The translations under genes and the position numbers were made by a program. A DNA stretch of 16,406 nt from positions 254 through 16,659 of the forward strand of contig DMNR01000173.1 in NCBI GenBank assembly GCA_003452655.1, written 5' to 3'. The DNA is from Actinomycetota bacterium (lineage in GTDB: Bacteria > Actinomycetota > Actinomycetes > S36-B12 > UBA10799). The notes under the pieces were generated by a model that made no database searches, was not told the origin of the DNA, and saw nothing but the letters and a program-made list of their open reading frames with translations. Position 1 is the stretch's first letter; the number at the start of each line of letters is the position of its first letter. Shown here piece by piece: positions 1-6,708 of this stretch.

Positions 1-94
1 AGGCATCGTCGTCGCTAACAGCGCCAACGAGACGCTGCCAGCGATCAGACCAACGCGCGTCGACGACCACCGAATCTGCGACATCATTTGCCAT
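1..94 (-). CDS. N-terminal fragment of an unidentified protein (runs off window)
   Basis: An open frame on the minus strand starts at an ATG at 94 and stays open to the window edge, giving about 31 residues that begin MANDVADSVVVDARWSDRW. The frame is also open upstream of this ATG back to about 160, with GTG codons, so the true start is uncertain. No convincing ribosome binding site precedes the ATG. I do not recognise the family, and the fragment is too short to show a domain. It could be a chance open frame. The sequence to the left of the window would settle it. Confidence 0.3.
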   Translation of the reverse strand, partial: MANDVADSVVVDARWSDRWQRLVGAVSDDDA

Positions 95-518
95 CCCCGG
101 GGTTGCGGACCACAGGTGCAACGAATGGCCACCCTGACGCACTGGTGACCCACCACAACTCACCGACGATTCGCACACGAACTCCGATTTCATTGGCCTA
201 ACCTGGAATCGAGAGCGTAGTGATCAACAGCTAGCAGCGCGCATCGGGAAAGCAAACATCCAAGGTGGACCGGTACATCGCCCCTGCTATTACTGCGCGT
301 AACGGATCACCGCGCGACGCCAGTAAGGAATCTGGTATCGGAAGAACCAGTGAAAGCTACAAAGGGCATCACTGGTGACATGAGATGGCGTCGAAAATGT
401 CGTACTCACTGACAAAGACCCCGGCTCGCAAGTGTTTAACCGTGATTGCGAAAATCCGCAACTGAGTCTCCCGACGCCGGTCCCGCATGCTGTCGCGATG
501 CTGACGGTGTCGGTGTGT
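95..518. other. 424-base stretch with no recognisable gene
   Basis: No plus-strand frame here looks coding. The only sizeable minus-strand frame (290-562) is rich in Cys, Ser and Thr and overlaps the 3' end of the regulator gene, so I do not treat it as a gene. I found no tRNA, CRISPR repeats or copy of the ssrA 3' end. The stretch may hold the left end of the mobile element, but I could not define a terminal repeat. Confidence 0.5.
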
Positions 519-827
519 CTACGGCTGGGGTACGTCGGGCCACAGGCGAACACCGAGTGCATGCTCGGCGCTGATGACGGTGTGAATATCGGGGAGGCTC
601 ACCCCTGACAACACGTCATACAAGGTGGTGCGGGCGATCCCGATTCTTGCTGCTGCCGCGAGTTTTGTCATGTCCGATTCAGAAATGTGTAGCGCCAGTT
701 TTCGACTAATTTCGGCGCCGTAGAAAACGGCGACTGGTGCGTCCTTTCGGAAAGGCCCTTCCGGCCAGCTGCCCCCAGCTTTTACGTAACTGCGCGGTTC
801 CCCTTGCATGCTGAAACGGCGGGCCAT
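519..827 (-). CDS. Small helix-turn-helix (XRE-like) DNA-binding regulator
   Basis: Probable DNA-binding repressor or activator of the island. From the ATG at 827 it is 102 residues. The recognisable part is the C-terminal half: residues about 53-75 (TKLAAAARIGIARTTLYDVLSG) have the spacing of a helix-turn-helix in which a scanning helix is followed by a recognition helix beginning IARTTLY, as in XRE/Cro-like or antitoxin-type domains. The N-terminal 35 residues are not recognisable, and the start is uncertain: an in-frame ATG at 809 is an alternative and neither has a clear Shine-Dalgarno. It is transcribed away from the plus-strand operon that starts at 983, and a large palindrome lies between them. 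That arrangement is typical of a regulator controlling itself and a divergent operon. The family call is fairly safe; its target is an inference. Confidence 0.65.
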   Translation of the reverse strand: MARRFSMQGEPRSYVKAGGSWPEGPFRKDAPVAVFYGAEISRKLALHISESDMTKLAAAARIGIARTTLYDVLSGVSLPDIHTVISAEHALGVRLWPDVPQP

Positions 828-936
828 GCACACACAATGCCACCCGCGACAGACAACGCCTGTGCACGCCACACCCACCCTTCAAAACCCGAATGGGTCA
901 CCACTGACTCCAACCACCTGCACCATGTTCTAGGGT

Positions 937-963
937 GTCGTGTATTCACGACAGTCGTGAATA
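937..963. promoter_or_regulatory. Overlapping palindromes, probable operator of the island operon
   Basis: Bases 943-963 form a perfect inverted repeat with 10-base arms, TATTCACGAC and GTCGTGAATA, around a central A at 953. Bases 937-952 form a second, overlapping one: GTCGTG, TATT, CACGAC. The hexamer GTCGTG (or its complement) therefore occurs three times, at 937, 947 and 954. The block lies between a divergent helix-turn-helix gene and the first gene of the operon, 7 bases before the latter's Shine-Dalgarno. This is where an autoregulatory repressor would bind. I could not assign convincing -35/-10 hexamers. The binding partner is inferred from position only. Confidence 0.65.
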
Positions 964-982
964 GTGAACAGAGGTGAAAATC

Positions 983-1234
983 ATGGATCAAGAACAGGAA
1001 CACCGCGGACCAACCAGTGAGGGTGCGGCCGGCGAGACCATCGCGGTGGACGCCGAAGCGAGTTCGCCAGGCACGACTGCGGCACCGGTGGACGACACTC
1101 CCCCGCGTCCCACTCGCCGCCGCACAACGACTCGGCGTATCAGCCGCGATGACTCTCACGAGGTGGTCGACGAGACGGTCGTTGAGGAATGGCCGGACGC
1201 CTACGCCGGTGGTCATCCGCGTCCTGTCGGGTGA
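983..1234 (+). CDS. Small disordered acidic/basic protein ending in Gly, candidate conjugated modifier
   Basis: An 83-residue protein. The ATG at 983 is preceded by a good Shine-Dalgarno (AGAGGTG, about 970-976); a GTG at 974 lies inside that site, so I reject it as the start. The composition is low-complexity: acidic and Gly/Ala/Ser/Thr/Pro-rich over residues 1-40, a basic patch TRRRTTTRR at 44-52, an acidic stretch DETVVEEW at 63-70, and a tail AYAGGHPRPVG ending in glycine. I see no beta-grasp fold, so this is not an ordinary ubiquitin-like sequence; in its predicted disorder it is closer in style to the actinobacterial modifier Pup, though it lacks the GGE/GGQ end. The next gene, starting 5 bases downstream, encodes an E2-E1 fusion. 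A terminal Gly beside an E1/E2 enzyme makes it a candidate substrate or modifier, but that is inference. It could instead be a regulator or adaptor. Confidence 0.6.
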   Translation: MDQEQEHRGPTSEGAAGETIAVDAEASSPGTTAAPVDDTPPRPTRRRTTTRRISRDDSHEVVDETVVEEWPDAYAGGHPRPVG

Positions 1235-1239
1235 ACGCG

Positions 1240-2907
1240 ATGACAACGCCGACATCACAAGATTGGTGGGAGGTGATGCCAGGGCGGTGGTCGAAGGAGA
1301 CCGCCGCACTGGCATCCGCGGGTGCGCAGTGGCGGCGGATGAAGCCGCGACGTTCGCGGCGGGAAACAAATTTGCGGGTGCGGGTGTTGTGGCCGTTCAA
1401 CGGTGAACTGGTGCGCCTGTTTGTCAAGTTTCCTCACGCGTATCCGTGGACGGCCCCAACGGTCACCGCACCGGACGGCGTTCCGGGGGTGTCTCGTCAT
1501 ATTGGCCGCGATACGAGTGTGTGCATTCTGGCTGACCCGGACGCCGACTGGCTTCCAACGATGACTCTCGCTGAACTGCTGGCCGTTCAGTTGCCGCAGC
1601 TTGTTGCCGCTGAAACTGGTGCCCCTGGAACGGAGGCACAGGAGCCGGTTTCTGCGCTTCACGGTCTAGGTTCCGCAGATCCGGTCGGGTTGTTGGTGGA
1701 CTCGGCAATGGTGCAGGTTCCGGACACTGTGACCTCCGGGATGGTGGTGTTGGCCGTTGGTGGTTCGAAGGTGTCGGTGGTGTGCGCGATTGACGTCGTT
1801 GAGAACGCCGCCGGTGAACCCGTGGCAACATCGGCGAGTCGATGGCCGGGACTGCGCAGCTCGTTGAGCGTCCCGTTTCAACGCATGGACACCCCTGTCA
1901 CCACGGCGACGACGGCGGATCAGTTGTGGCAAGCAGCCGCACCAGATCCGGCCAAGCAGAACCGACCTTCGAAAGGTGTGGAGGTGCGCCTGCTGTTGGT
2001 GCGGGCTGAGGTTCAGTACCGCGAGCTCGGCTGGCAGTGGGTGTTGATGGTTCGTGGGCGCAACAGTGTGGAGGTTGCTGTTGGTGAACCTGCGGGTCCC
2101 TCGGATATGGCGGCACGCACCCCCGGACATGACGGGCTGCATCACACGGCTGTGACGGTGATTGGTGCTGGTGCGCTGGGTTCAGAAATAGCCCGACATC
2201 TCGTTCGAGCTGGGGTTGGAAAGCTCACGATCATTGACAGCGATGTGGTGACGGCTGCCCCCGGATGCCGTCAAGTTCCGCCCCGGTATACCGGAACGGC
2301 GAAAGCACTCGCGGTCGGGCACGAGTTGATGAACCTGAACCCGCACGTGCAGGCGTATGCGCTGACGGCGAAGTCAGGCGAGAACGTGCCACCAGACATG
2401 TTGAACAAATATTTGACCGAGTCCACGGTCGTGGTGGATGCCACCGCACAAGAAGGTCACACCCGATGGCTGGCAATGACACGACCGAACCTGCCGCTAA
2501 TTGTCGCCACCGCAACGTGGGGTGCATGGGGTGGAACGCTCACTCGGCTTCCTGCCGAAGCTGGTGGGTGTTGGTGTTGTCTGGCGTGGCATCGCGCCGA
2601 TAGGACTGTCCCTCATCCCCCCGAAGAACCCCACGACTCCAACGTCTCTGGTGGGTGTTCGTCACCGTCGTATACCGGTACTGGCTACGACTTGGCTGAC
2701 ATTGCCGCGCATGCGGCACGCCTGGCGGTGGCAACCATTCTTGGCACCGGCCGTGACTGGGATGACGTGCATGTGTTGTCTCACCGCGACCGGGACGGCA
2801 CCCGTCGTGCACCGGCGTGGGTTGGGCAGCCGTTGAGCGTTCACCCGAAATGTAAACGGCGCCACGTGGTGTCGGTTCCGGTGCAGCTTCAACTGTCGAC
2901 CGCGTAG
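1240..2907 (+). CDS. E2-like/E1-like (ThiF) fusion: ubiquitin-type activation and conjugation enzyme
   Basis: A 555-residue protein from the ATG at 1240. An in-frame GTG at 1231 would overlap the previous stop as GTGA and is a real alternative. Residues about 40-125 look like an E2 (UBC) core: FPHAYPWTAPTV resembles the E2 'P.YP..P' segment, followed by RHIGRDTSVCIL and then DWLP, so Cys95 sits where the E2 catalytic cysteine belongs. Residues 140-295 are an unrecognised linker. Residues about 300-500 are a ThiF/E1 adenylation domain: VTVIGAGALGS (306-316) is the nucleotide-binding loop and TIIDSDVV (330-337) carries the ATP-ribose acidic residues. Cys444, 446 and 447 (GGCWCC) and Cys473 (GGCSSP) may bind zinc or include the E1 cysteine. 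The order resembles Cap2 of type II CBASS, but no cyclase, peptidase or effector gene lies nearby. The expected job is ATP-dependent activation of a protein C terminus and its transfer to a target. Confidence 0.8.
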   Translation: MTTPTSQDWWEVMPGRWSKETAALASAGAQWRRMKPRRSRRETNLRVRVLWPFNGELVRLFVKFPHAYPWTAPTVTAPDGVPGVSRHIGRDTSVCILADPDADWLPTMTLAELLAVQLPQLVAAETGAPGTEAQEPVSALHGLGSADPVGLLVDSAMVQVPDTVTSGMVVLAVGGSKVSVVCAIDVVENAAGEPVATSASRWPGLRSSLSVPFQRMDTPVTTATTADQLWQAAAPDPAKQNRPSKGVEVRLLLVRAEVQYRELGWQWVLMVRGRNSVEVAVGEPAGPSDMAARTPGHDGLHHTAVTVIGAGALGSEIARHLVRAGVGKLTIIDSDVVTAAPGCRQVPPRYTGTAKALAVGHELMNLNPHVQAYALTAKSGENVPPDMLNKYLTESTVVVDATAQEGHTRWLAMTRPNLPLIVATATWGAWGGTLTRLPAEAGGCWCCLAWHRADRTVPHPPEEPHDSNVSGGCSSPSYTGTGYDLADIAAHAARLAVATILGTGRDWDDVHVLSHRDRDGTRRAPAWVGQPLSVHPKCKRRHVVSVPVQLQLSTA

Positions 2908-2933
2908 AGGCATTAACGGCGGGTACCGGGTGT

Positions 2934-3968
2934 GTGCGGACAGTGCCCCCTGTTCGCACCAGTCACAAGAACACCGACACCTTCCCCTTCATTGAGTCGG
3001 TCACGACACAGAATGGACTAGGCATGCCCGCCGCAGAACAACCACTACCGCCAGCCGTCGTCAGCCTGCTGGACAGCTACACGCCGGTGAAAGTGTCACC
3101 CGAAACGTGGGCCCAAATGCACGCGGCTGTGGTTGGCGTTGTCACCGAGTTGGCGCCACCGTCGGTGCACGCAGCCCGACGAAATCTGAGCATGGTGGTG
3201 CCGTATGTGCAGTGGGTTTTCGAAACGTTCGGTGACGACAGCAACGCATTGTTCACGCCTCGGCGGGTGGCCCAGTTTTGTGCACTCGCTGGCAATGACA
3301 GGTTGCCTGAGCGGACGTTCACGTCGGCAACCGTGAACGAGTTCGCGTCACAGTTGACCACGATTGGTCGGCGGGTGAATCCGGGCGCACCGTGGCCGCA
3401 TTCCACCGTTGGCACCACCCATCGCAGTTTGAAATCGCCATACAGCGACAGTGAGATGCGCTACCTGCGCGACGCGTTAACGACACCGGGAACGCATCAA
3501 CGTCCTGGTGTGCAGCGGGCGTTTCACGTGTTCGCCGGGGCCGGGCTCACACCCGCCGAATTTCGGGCTGCCCGCACCTGCGACATCACCATCGACAACA
3601 CCGTGGTGTCCATCACCGTAGGAGCGCAGCATCGGCGAACCGTTCCGCTGGTGCAGCCACACGCAGCTGCGCTGGCCGACTGTTTGCCTGAGGACCGGCA
3701 GGGGTTCCTGTTGGCTCGGCGGGACACTAACGCGTTGGCGGTGTTGTTCCGAACGTTCCCGATCGGTGCCGACGCCGTGGTGTTGTCTGCCGGGCGGTTG
3801 CGTACGACGTGGATTGTTCACCGACTCCGTGCGGGCATGTCACCGGTGAGTGTGGCCCGCTTCGCCGGGTTGACCAGCTACACGTTCATGACCGAGCTTG
3901 CCGAGTTCGTTCCCGAACAAGACGCTGCCGGGATACAAGCAGCGTTGATATCGGATGTTCTCCAGTGA
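2934..3968 (+). CDS. Degenerate tyrosine-recombinase-fold protein of the mobile element
   Basis: 344 residues from the GTG at 2934, or 314 from the ATG at 3024; neither start has a clear ribosome binding site. Numbering is from the ATG. The C-terminal half follows the tyrosine recombinase layout: helix-rich AGAGLTPAEFRAA (171-183) then TCDI, a beta strand HRRTVPLV (203-210), then GRLRTTWIVHRLRAGMS (257-273) and ARFAGLTS (278-285). These align by pattern with the family's boxes 'TGLR.SEL..L', 'HxLRHTFATHLL..G' and 'LGHSS'. Key residues are altered: box I Arg reads Thr176, the box II His reads Gly257 (Arg260 is kept), the later His reads Leu283, and no Tyr sits about nine residues further on. 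It is probably a DNA-binding partner rather than an active recombinase. Its 3' end overlaps the transposase start by four bases (GTGA). Confidence 0.65.
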   Translation: MRTVPPVRTSHKNTDTFPFIESVTTQNGLGMPAAEQPLPPAVVSLLDSYTPVKVSPETWAQMHAAVVGVVTELAPPSVHAARRNLSMVVPYVQWVFETFGDDSNALFTPRRVAQFCALAGNDRLPERTFTSATVNEFASQLTTIGRRVNPGAPWPHSTVGTTHRSLKSPYSDSEMRYLRDALTTPGTHQRPGVQRAFHVFAGAGLTPAEFRAARTCDITIDNTVVSITVGAQHRRTVPLVQPHAAALADCLPEDRQGFLLARRDTNALAVLFRTFPIGADAVVLSAGRLRTTWIVHRLRAGMSPVSVARFAGLTSYTFMTELAEFVPEQDAAGIQAALISDVLQ

Positions 3969-5974
3969 GCAAAGGCAAACGGTCGGTGACGTTGGGGCCG
4001 CGTCATAGTCGGGTTCCGGCGAATGTTCCGGCGCGCACGAACAAGAAAGCGTTCAAAACGGCGTTGGCGTTGCTGCGCGGTGACGGCGCCCCGGTCGTTG
4101 CTCGAGTCGAGGAACGTGTCAACCATGTCCAGGGCCGCAATCGGCAGCTGCAGGTTGATGTGTTGCTTGCGGCGGCTATCGCCTCAGCACGTGAGGGCGT
4201 CATGGAACCGCGTCGCGCTAGTGCCTTGTTGCGCGGGTTGGGTTCCAGTACCCAAATCGATTGCGGGATTCGGGTGGTGAAGGTTCACGGGGCCGACGTG
4301 GTGTCCGAAGGACAGGTCCGGTATTTGTTTGACCAGATCGCGAAAGCGTTCCTCCCTGACGGCGCCTCTCATGATCATCCGGTTGTTGACGGTGAGCATG
4401 TGGTGAATCCGGACACCGGTGACATTGTGGCACCAGCAGACACCCTCACCGTTGAACAACTTGTTGCCTGCGAATGCACGTCTGCGTGTCCGGCGGCGTT
4501 GTCGGCTGAACATCTTGGTAACGAACTCATTGGCGCCACGTGGACCCATTTCGGTATTCCAGACACGTCCACATGGGCGGTGGATTCGTATCTGTTGGTT
4601 TCCCATTATTCGCCGCGGTCGTGGGGAGACGCCGCCACGATGGAATTCCCCGACGAACCAGCAGCAATGACACGCACCCCCGCGCCCGGGCAGCCAAAGG
4701 CGAAGGCGGGTAAGCCGCGGGGTGGCCGTAAGCCGTCAGCGGGAACGAAAGCAGCGGCGGTGAACGCGCACAACGACTGGGCGAACACCCAGCCGGACGC
4801 TCCACTTCAACCGAACAGTTCGCGTAAGCGTCCGCCGGCGGGGCCGACAGCGGCGGGGGATTTCACTCGCCTCGACCGGGAATTCCCGCAGATTGGTGCT
4901 GATGGTCGTTTGGTGCACACGGTTGATCCGGATGCTCGTAACGGGTTTCGTGGGGCGGGGCGTTCACGGCGCACGGAGATCGCGAACGGGCGCGACAAAC
5001 ACGCGCTCGTAGCGTCCGGCATGTTCGGTGATGGCACACCGTTCCCTGCGTTCATCCGCTCGTACTGCCTCACCCCCGGCGGCGGGGATAAGACGGCAGC
5101 GTGTTTAGCAGCCGTGGAGCATGCCCAGGCAGGCGGGGCGGCAGTGGCGGAGTTGTCGTTGGATCGTGGCTACACGAACGAACCAGCCGTGAACCTACTC
5201 GCCCCCATGATCGAACGAGGCGTCCGGCTAGTCATGGACCATAAACAACATCAGCACCGAACCCGCCTGCACGCCCCAGGGGTACTGGAAATTGACGGGA
5301 ATTTCTACACCGATGCGACACCGGTCGGGTTACGCGAACTTCCCGCGCATGCGAAGAACACATCCACAAAGGCCCGACGTGAACTCAGCGCACGTTATGA
5401 CCAGCGGGCCGTGTACATGTTTCGCCCGAACGGAACAACCGACACCGGCCGCCCACGCTTCCGCGGCCCAGCAATGCCCGACCGGCTCGTTCGCAACCGT
5501 GGGGGAACGGTCACGAAAACGCTGGGTGTGAAAGTGTCATGCCCAAACTCCGAATACCAACATTTAGCACCGGCATCCGCCCCTGAAACTGGGTGCGAAC
5601 CTGGTGTTCCATGCGGATGCGTGAAGACGTTTTCGGTGCCGGTGATCCAGCTACCGGGCACGTATCAAACACCGGCATACGGCACCAGTACCTGGCTGGT
5701 TGACTATCACCGCCGCAATTTGGTGGAAACGTTCAACTCGTTCGAGCAGTACCATCGCCGTGTTGGTCGGCATTCCATCAAAGTCCTTCCCCCGCGTTAT
5801 GACCTGGCCCATGCGCTGCTCACTGTTGGTCTGCTCATTGATGCGATCTATTCGTTTGTGATGCGCCTTGGTGCCCGCGACATTGACACGAGCGTGTATG
5901 ACTTCATGGACCCGGTCGTGACTCGTGCATGTTTCGCCCGCGTCACCCAGCCGGCACCCGCCAACACCAGCTAG
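3965..5974 (+). CDS. IS1182-like DDE transposase, unusually long
   Basis: A 669-residue protein. The GTG at 3965 overlaps the previous stop as GTGA, giving translational coupling; the longer open frame upstream is inside the recombinase-like gene. Residues 30-130 are a helical N-terminal domain. Residues about 205-210 (VDSYLL) fit the first catalytic Asp (D207). Residues 235-300 are a basic, Pro/Lys/Arg-rich insertion. DPDARNGFRGA (321-331) matches the conserved 'DPDAR..K' region of IS1182/IS4-like enzymes, LSLDRGYT (397-404) supplies the second Asp (D400), and NLVETFNSFEQYHRR (585-599) supplies the Glu (E588) with its flanking basic helix. Cys526, 544, 550 and 552 form a possible zinc site. 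It should catalyse strand transfer in the RNase H fold. No inverted terminal repeats were found, and the partner genes are not typical for a simple insertion sequence. Confidence 0.75.
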   Translation: MSKGKRSVTLGPRHSRVPANVPARTNKKAFKTALALLRGDGAPVVARVEERVNHVQGRNRQLQVDVLLAAAIASAREGVMEPRRASALLRGLGSSTQIDCGIRVVKVHGADVVSEGQVRYLFDQIAKAFLPDGASHDHPVVDGEHVVNPDTGDIVAPADTLTVEQLVACECTSACPAALSAEHLGNELIGATWTHFGIPDTSTWAVDSYLLVSHYSPRSWGDAATMEFPDEPAAMTRTPAPGQPKAKAGKPRGGRKPSAGTKAAAVNAHNDWANTQPDAPLQPNSSRKRPPAGPTAAGDFTRLDREFPQIGADGRLVHTVDPDARNGFRGAGRSRRTEIANGRDKHALVASGMFGDGTPFPAFIRSYCLTPGGGDKTAACLAAVEHAQAGGAAVAELSLDRGYTNEPAVNLLAPMIERGVRLVMDHKQHQHRTRLHAPGVLEIDGNFYTDATPVGLRELPAHAKNTSTKARRELSARYDQRAVYMFRPNGTTDTGRPRFRGPAMPDRLVRNRGGTVTKTLGVKVSCPNSEYQHLAPASAPETGCEPGVPCGCVKTFSVPVIQLPGTYQTPAYGTSTWLVDYHRRNLVETFNSFEQYHRRVGRHSIKVLPPRYDLAHALLTVGLLIDAIYSFVMRLGARDIDTSVYDFMDPVVTRACFARVTQPAPANTS

Positions 5975-6016
5975 CAGGCGGACCCGCCCGCCTTCACAAC
6001 AGACACATCCACACAT

Positions 6017-6047
6017 CTGTGACCCCGCCACACCGGCGGGGTCACAG
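6017..6047 (+). terminator. Strong hairpin closing the island operon
   Basis: A perfect inverted repeat has 13-base arms (CTGTGACCCCGCC and GGCGGGGTCACAG) around a 5-base loop (ACACC), 43 bases after the transposase stop. It lacks a T-tract on the plus strand, so it may act as a Rho-assisted terminator, or be a structural element near the end of the transposon. A smaller hairpin (AGGCGG/CCGCCT) lies just upstream at about 5975-5992. Confidence 0.65.
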
Positions 6048-6157
6048 TCATGCCTGGAAACAGACCCGCCGCGGATAGCAGAAATAGTCGAACGCGACGC
6101 CGAGGCACCGGTTGCATCGAGCCGTGAAAACAGGGCCGAAATCCAACAAAATCGGTG

Positions 6158-6184
6158 AAAAACAAATGGCAGGCTCACAGCCTG
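6158..6184 (-). terminator. Rho-independent terminator of ssrA
   Basis: Read on the minus strand, CAGGCT-GTG-AGCCTG (6184-6170) forms a perfect 6-base-pair hairpin followed by CC, then ATTTGTTTTT. It lies about 33 bases beyond the 3' end of the tmRNA gene. It suggests that the sequence to about 6158 belongs to the native ssrA transcription unit, so the island's right edge would be further left. Confidence 0.65.
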
Positions 6185-6216
6185 GTCATTCTTTCAACCA
6201 AACCGTGAACCTGCCT

Positions 6217-6610
6217 TTGTGGAGGTGCCGAGAATCGAACTCGGGTCCAACGTAACCAAGCAGAGGCTTCTCCGGGTGCAGTCGCTTTAATCGCCTGTTT
6301 GGCCTTCCCGCTGTTGTGCGACCCGACGGGAAAAGCGGCCTAGTCACTGTTTAATGTCCCGCGCACTCCCGATGACCGGAGCGATTGGTAAGTCTTCTAG
6401 TCGACGCCGGTACCCACAGGGAAGACGCCCATGGACCGACGGGTAATCACTTTCGCTGACTAGGCAGCGAGAGTGAGCTCAGCCTGAGCTGAGGCACCAG
6501 TGCTGTTTGAATTGGCACTTGTTTTTTTCAACGGAGCGTTTACGAGATAACCGTTGATCCTCGACCCGCTTCACTCTTTTCAGCAAACGTTGTCGAAACC
6601 GTTCACCCCC
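6217..6610 (-). ncRNA. ssrA: tmRNA (transfer-messenger RNA)
   Basis: The minus strand begins GGGGGTGAACGGTTTCGACA at 6610, the conserved tmRNA 5' end, and ends with a T-arm (GAGTTCGATTCTCG) and acceptor strand CACCTCC plus discriminator A at 6220. The two ends pair over seven bases with one G-U. The tag frame, placed by comparison with the M. tuberculosis tmRNA layout, runs 6516-6460 and encodes ANSNSTGASAQAELTLAA followed by TAG. LAA is the usual proteolysis signal, though the tag is longer than common ones. The three bases after the discriminator read CAA, so the CCA is apparently not fully encoded. CATAAC at 6622-6617 could be the -10, but no well-spaced -35 is visible. The RNA frees stalled ribosomes together with SmpB (encoded at 11457-11936). 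Confidence 0.95.
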
Positions 6611-6708
6611 TGTGCAGTTATGCCGCCATGCTACGCCGCCGGACTGACAACTCGCATCCGAGATTCGCACTAGTGCGCGCGATTCCATCGACAGACTCAT
6701 GGCGCCGA

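Noticed and set aside
1..520. Second copy of the ssrA 3' end as an attachment site
   Set aside because: I looked for the T-arm/acceptor sequence and found no copy in this stretch; it may lie outside the window.
290..562. Minus-strand open frame of 90 codons
   Set aside because: It overlaps the end of the regulator gene in another frame, has odd composition (many Cys, Ser, Thr) and no ribosome binding site.
782..1369. Minus-strand open frame of 195 codons
   Set aside because: It runs antisense through the operator, the small-protein gene and the start of the E2-E1 gene; the sequence looks like a shadow of those genes.
1240..2907. Type II CBASS or Bil defence operon
   Set aside because: The E2-E1 order resembles Cap2, but no cyclic-nucleotide synthase, JAB-type peptidase, ubiquitin-fold gene or effector is present.
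228..5977. Direct repeat CAGCTAGCAG at 228-237 and 5968-5977
   Set aside because: Only ten bases, one copy spans the transposase stop codon, and a shared 10-mer between two such stretches is not improbable by chance.
506..6015. Imperfect inverted match TGTCGGTGTGTCT (508-520) against the complement of 6001-6013
   Set aside because: 11 of 13 bases match in a low-complexity GT-rich run, and the left copy reaches into the regulator's stop codon; too weak to call terminal inverted repeats.
6479..6700. Minus-strand open frame of 73 codons over the tmRNA
   Set aside because: It lies across the tmRNA 5' half and its promoter region; the RNA gene explains the sequence.
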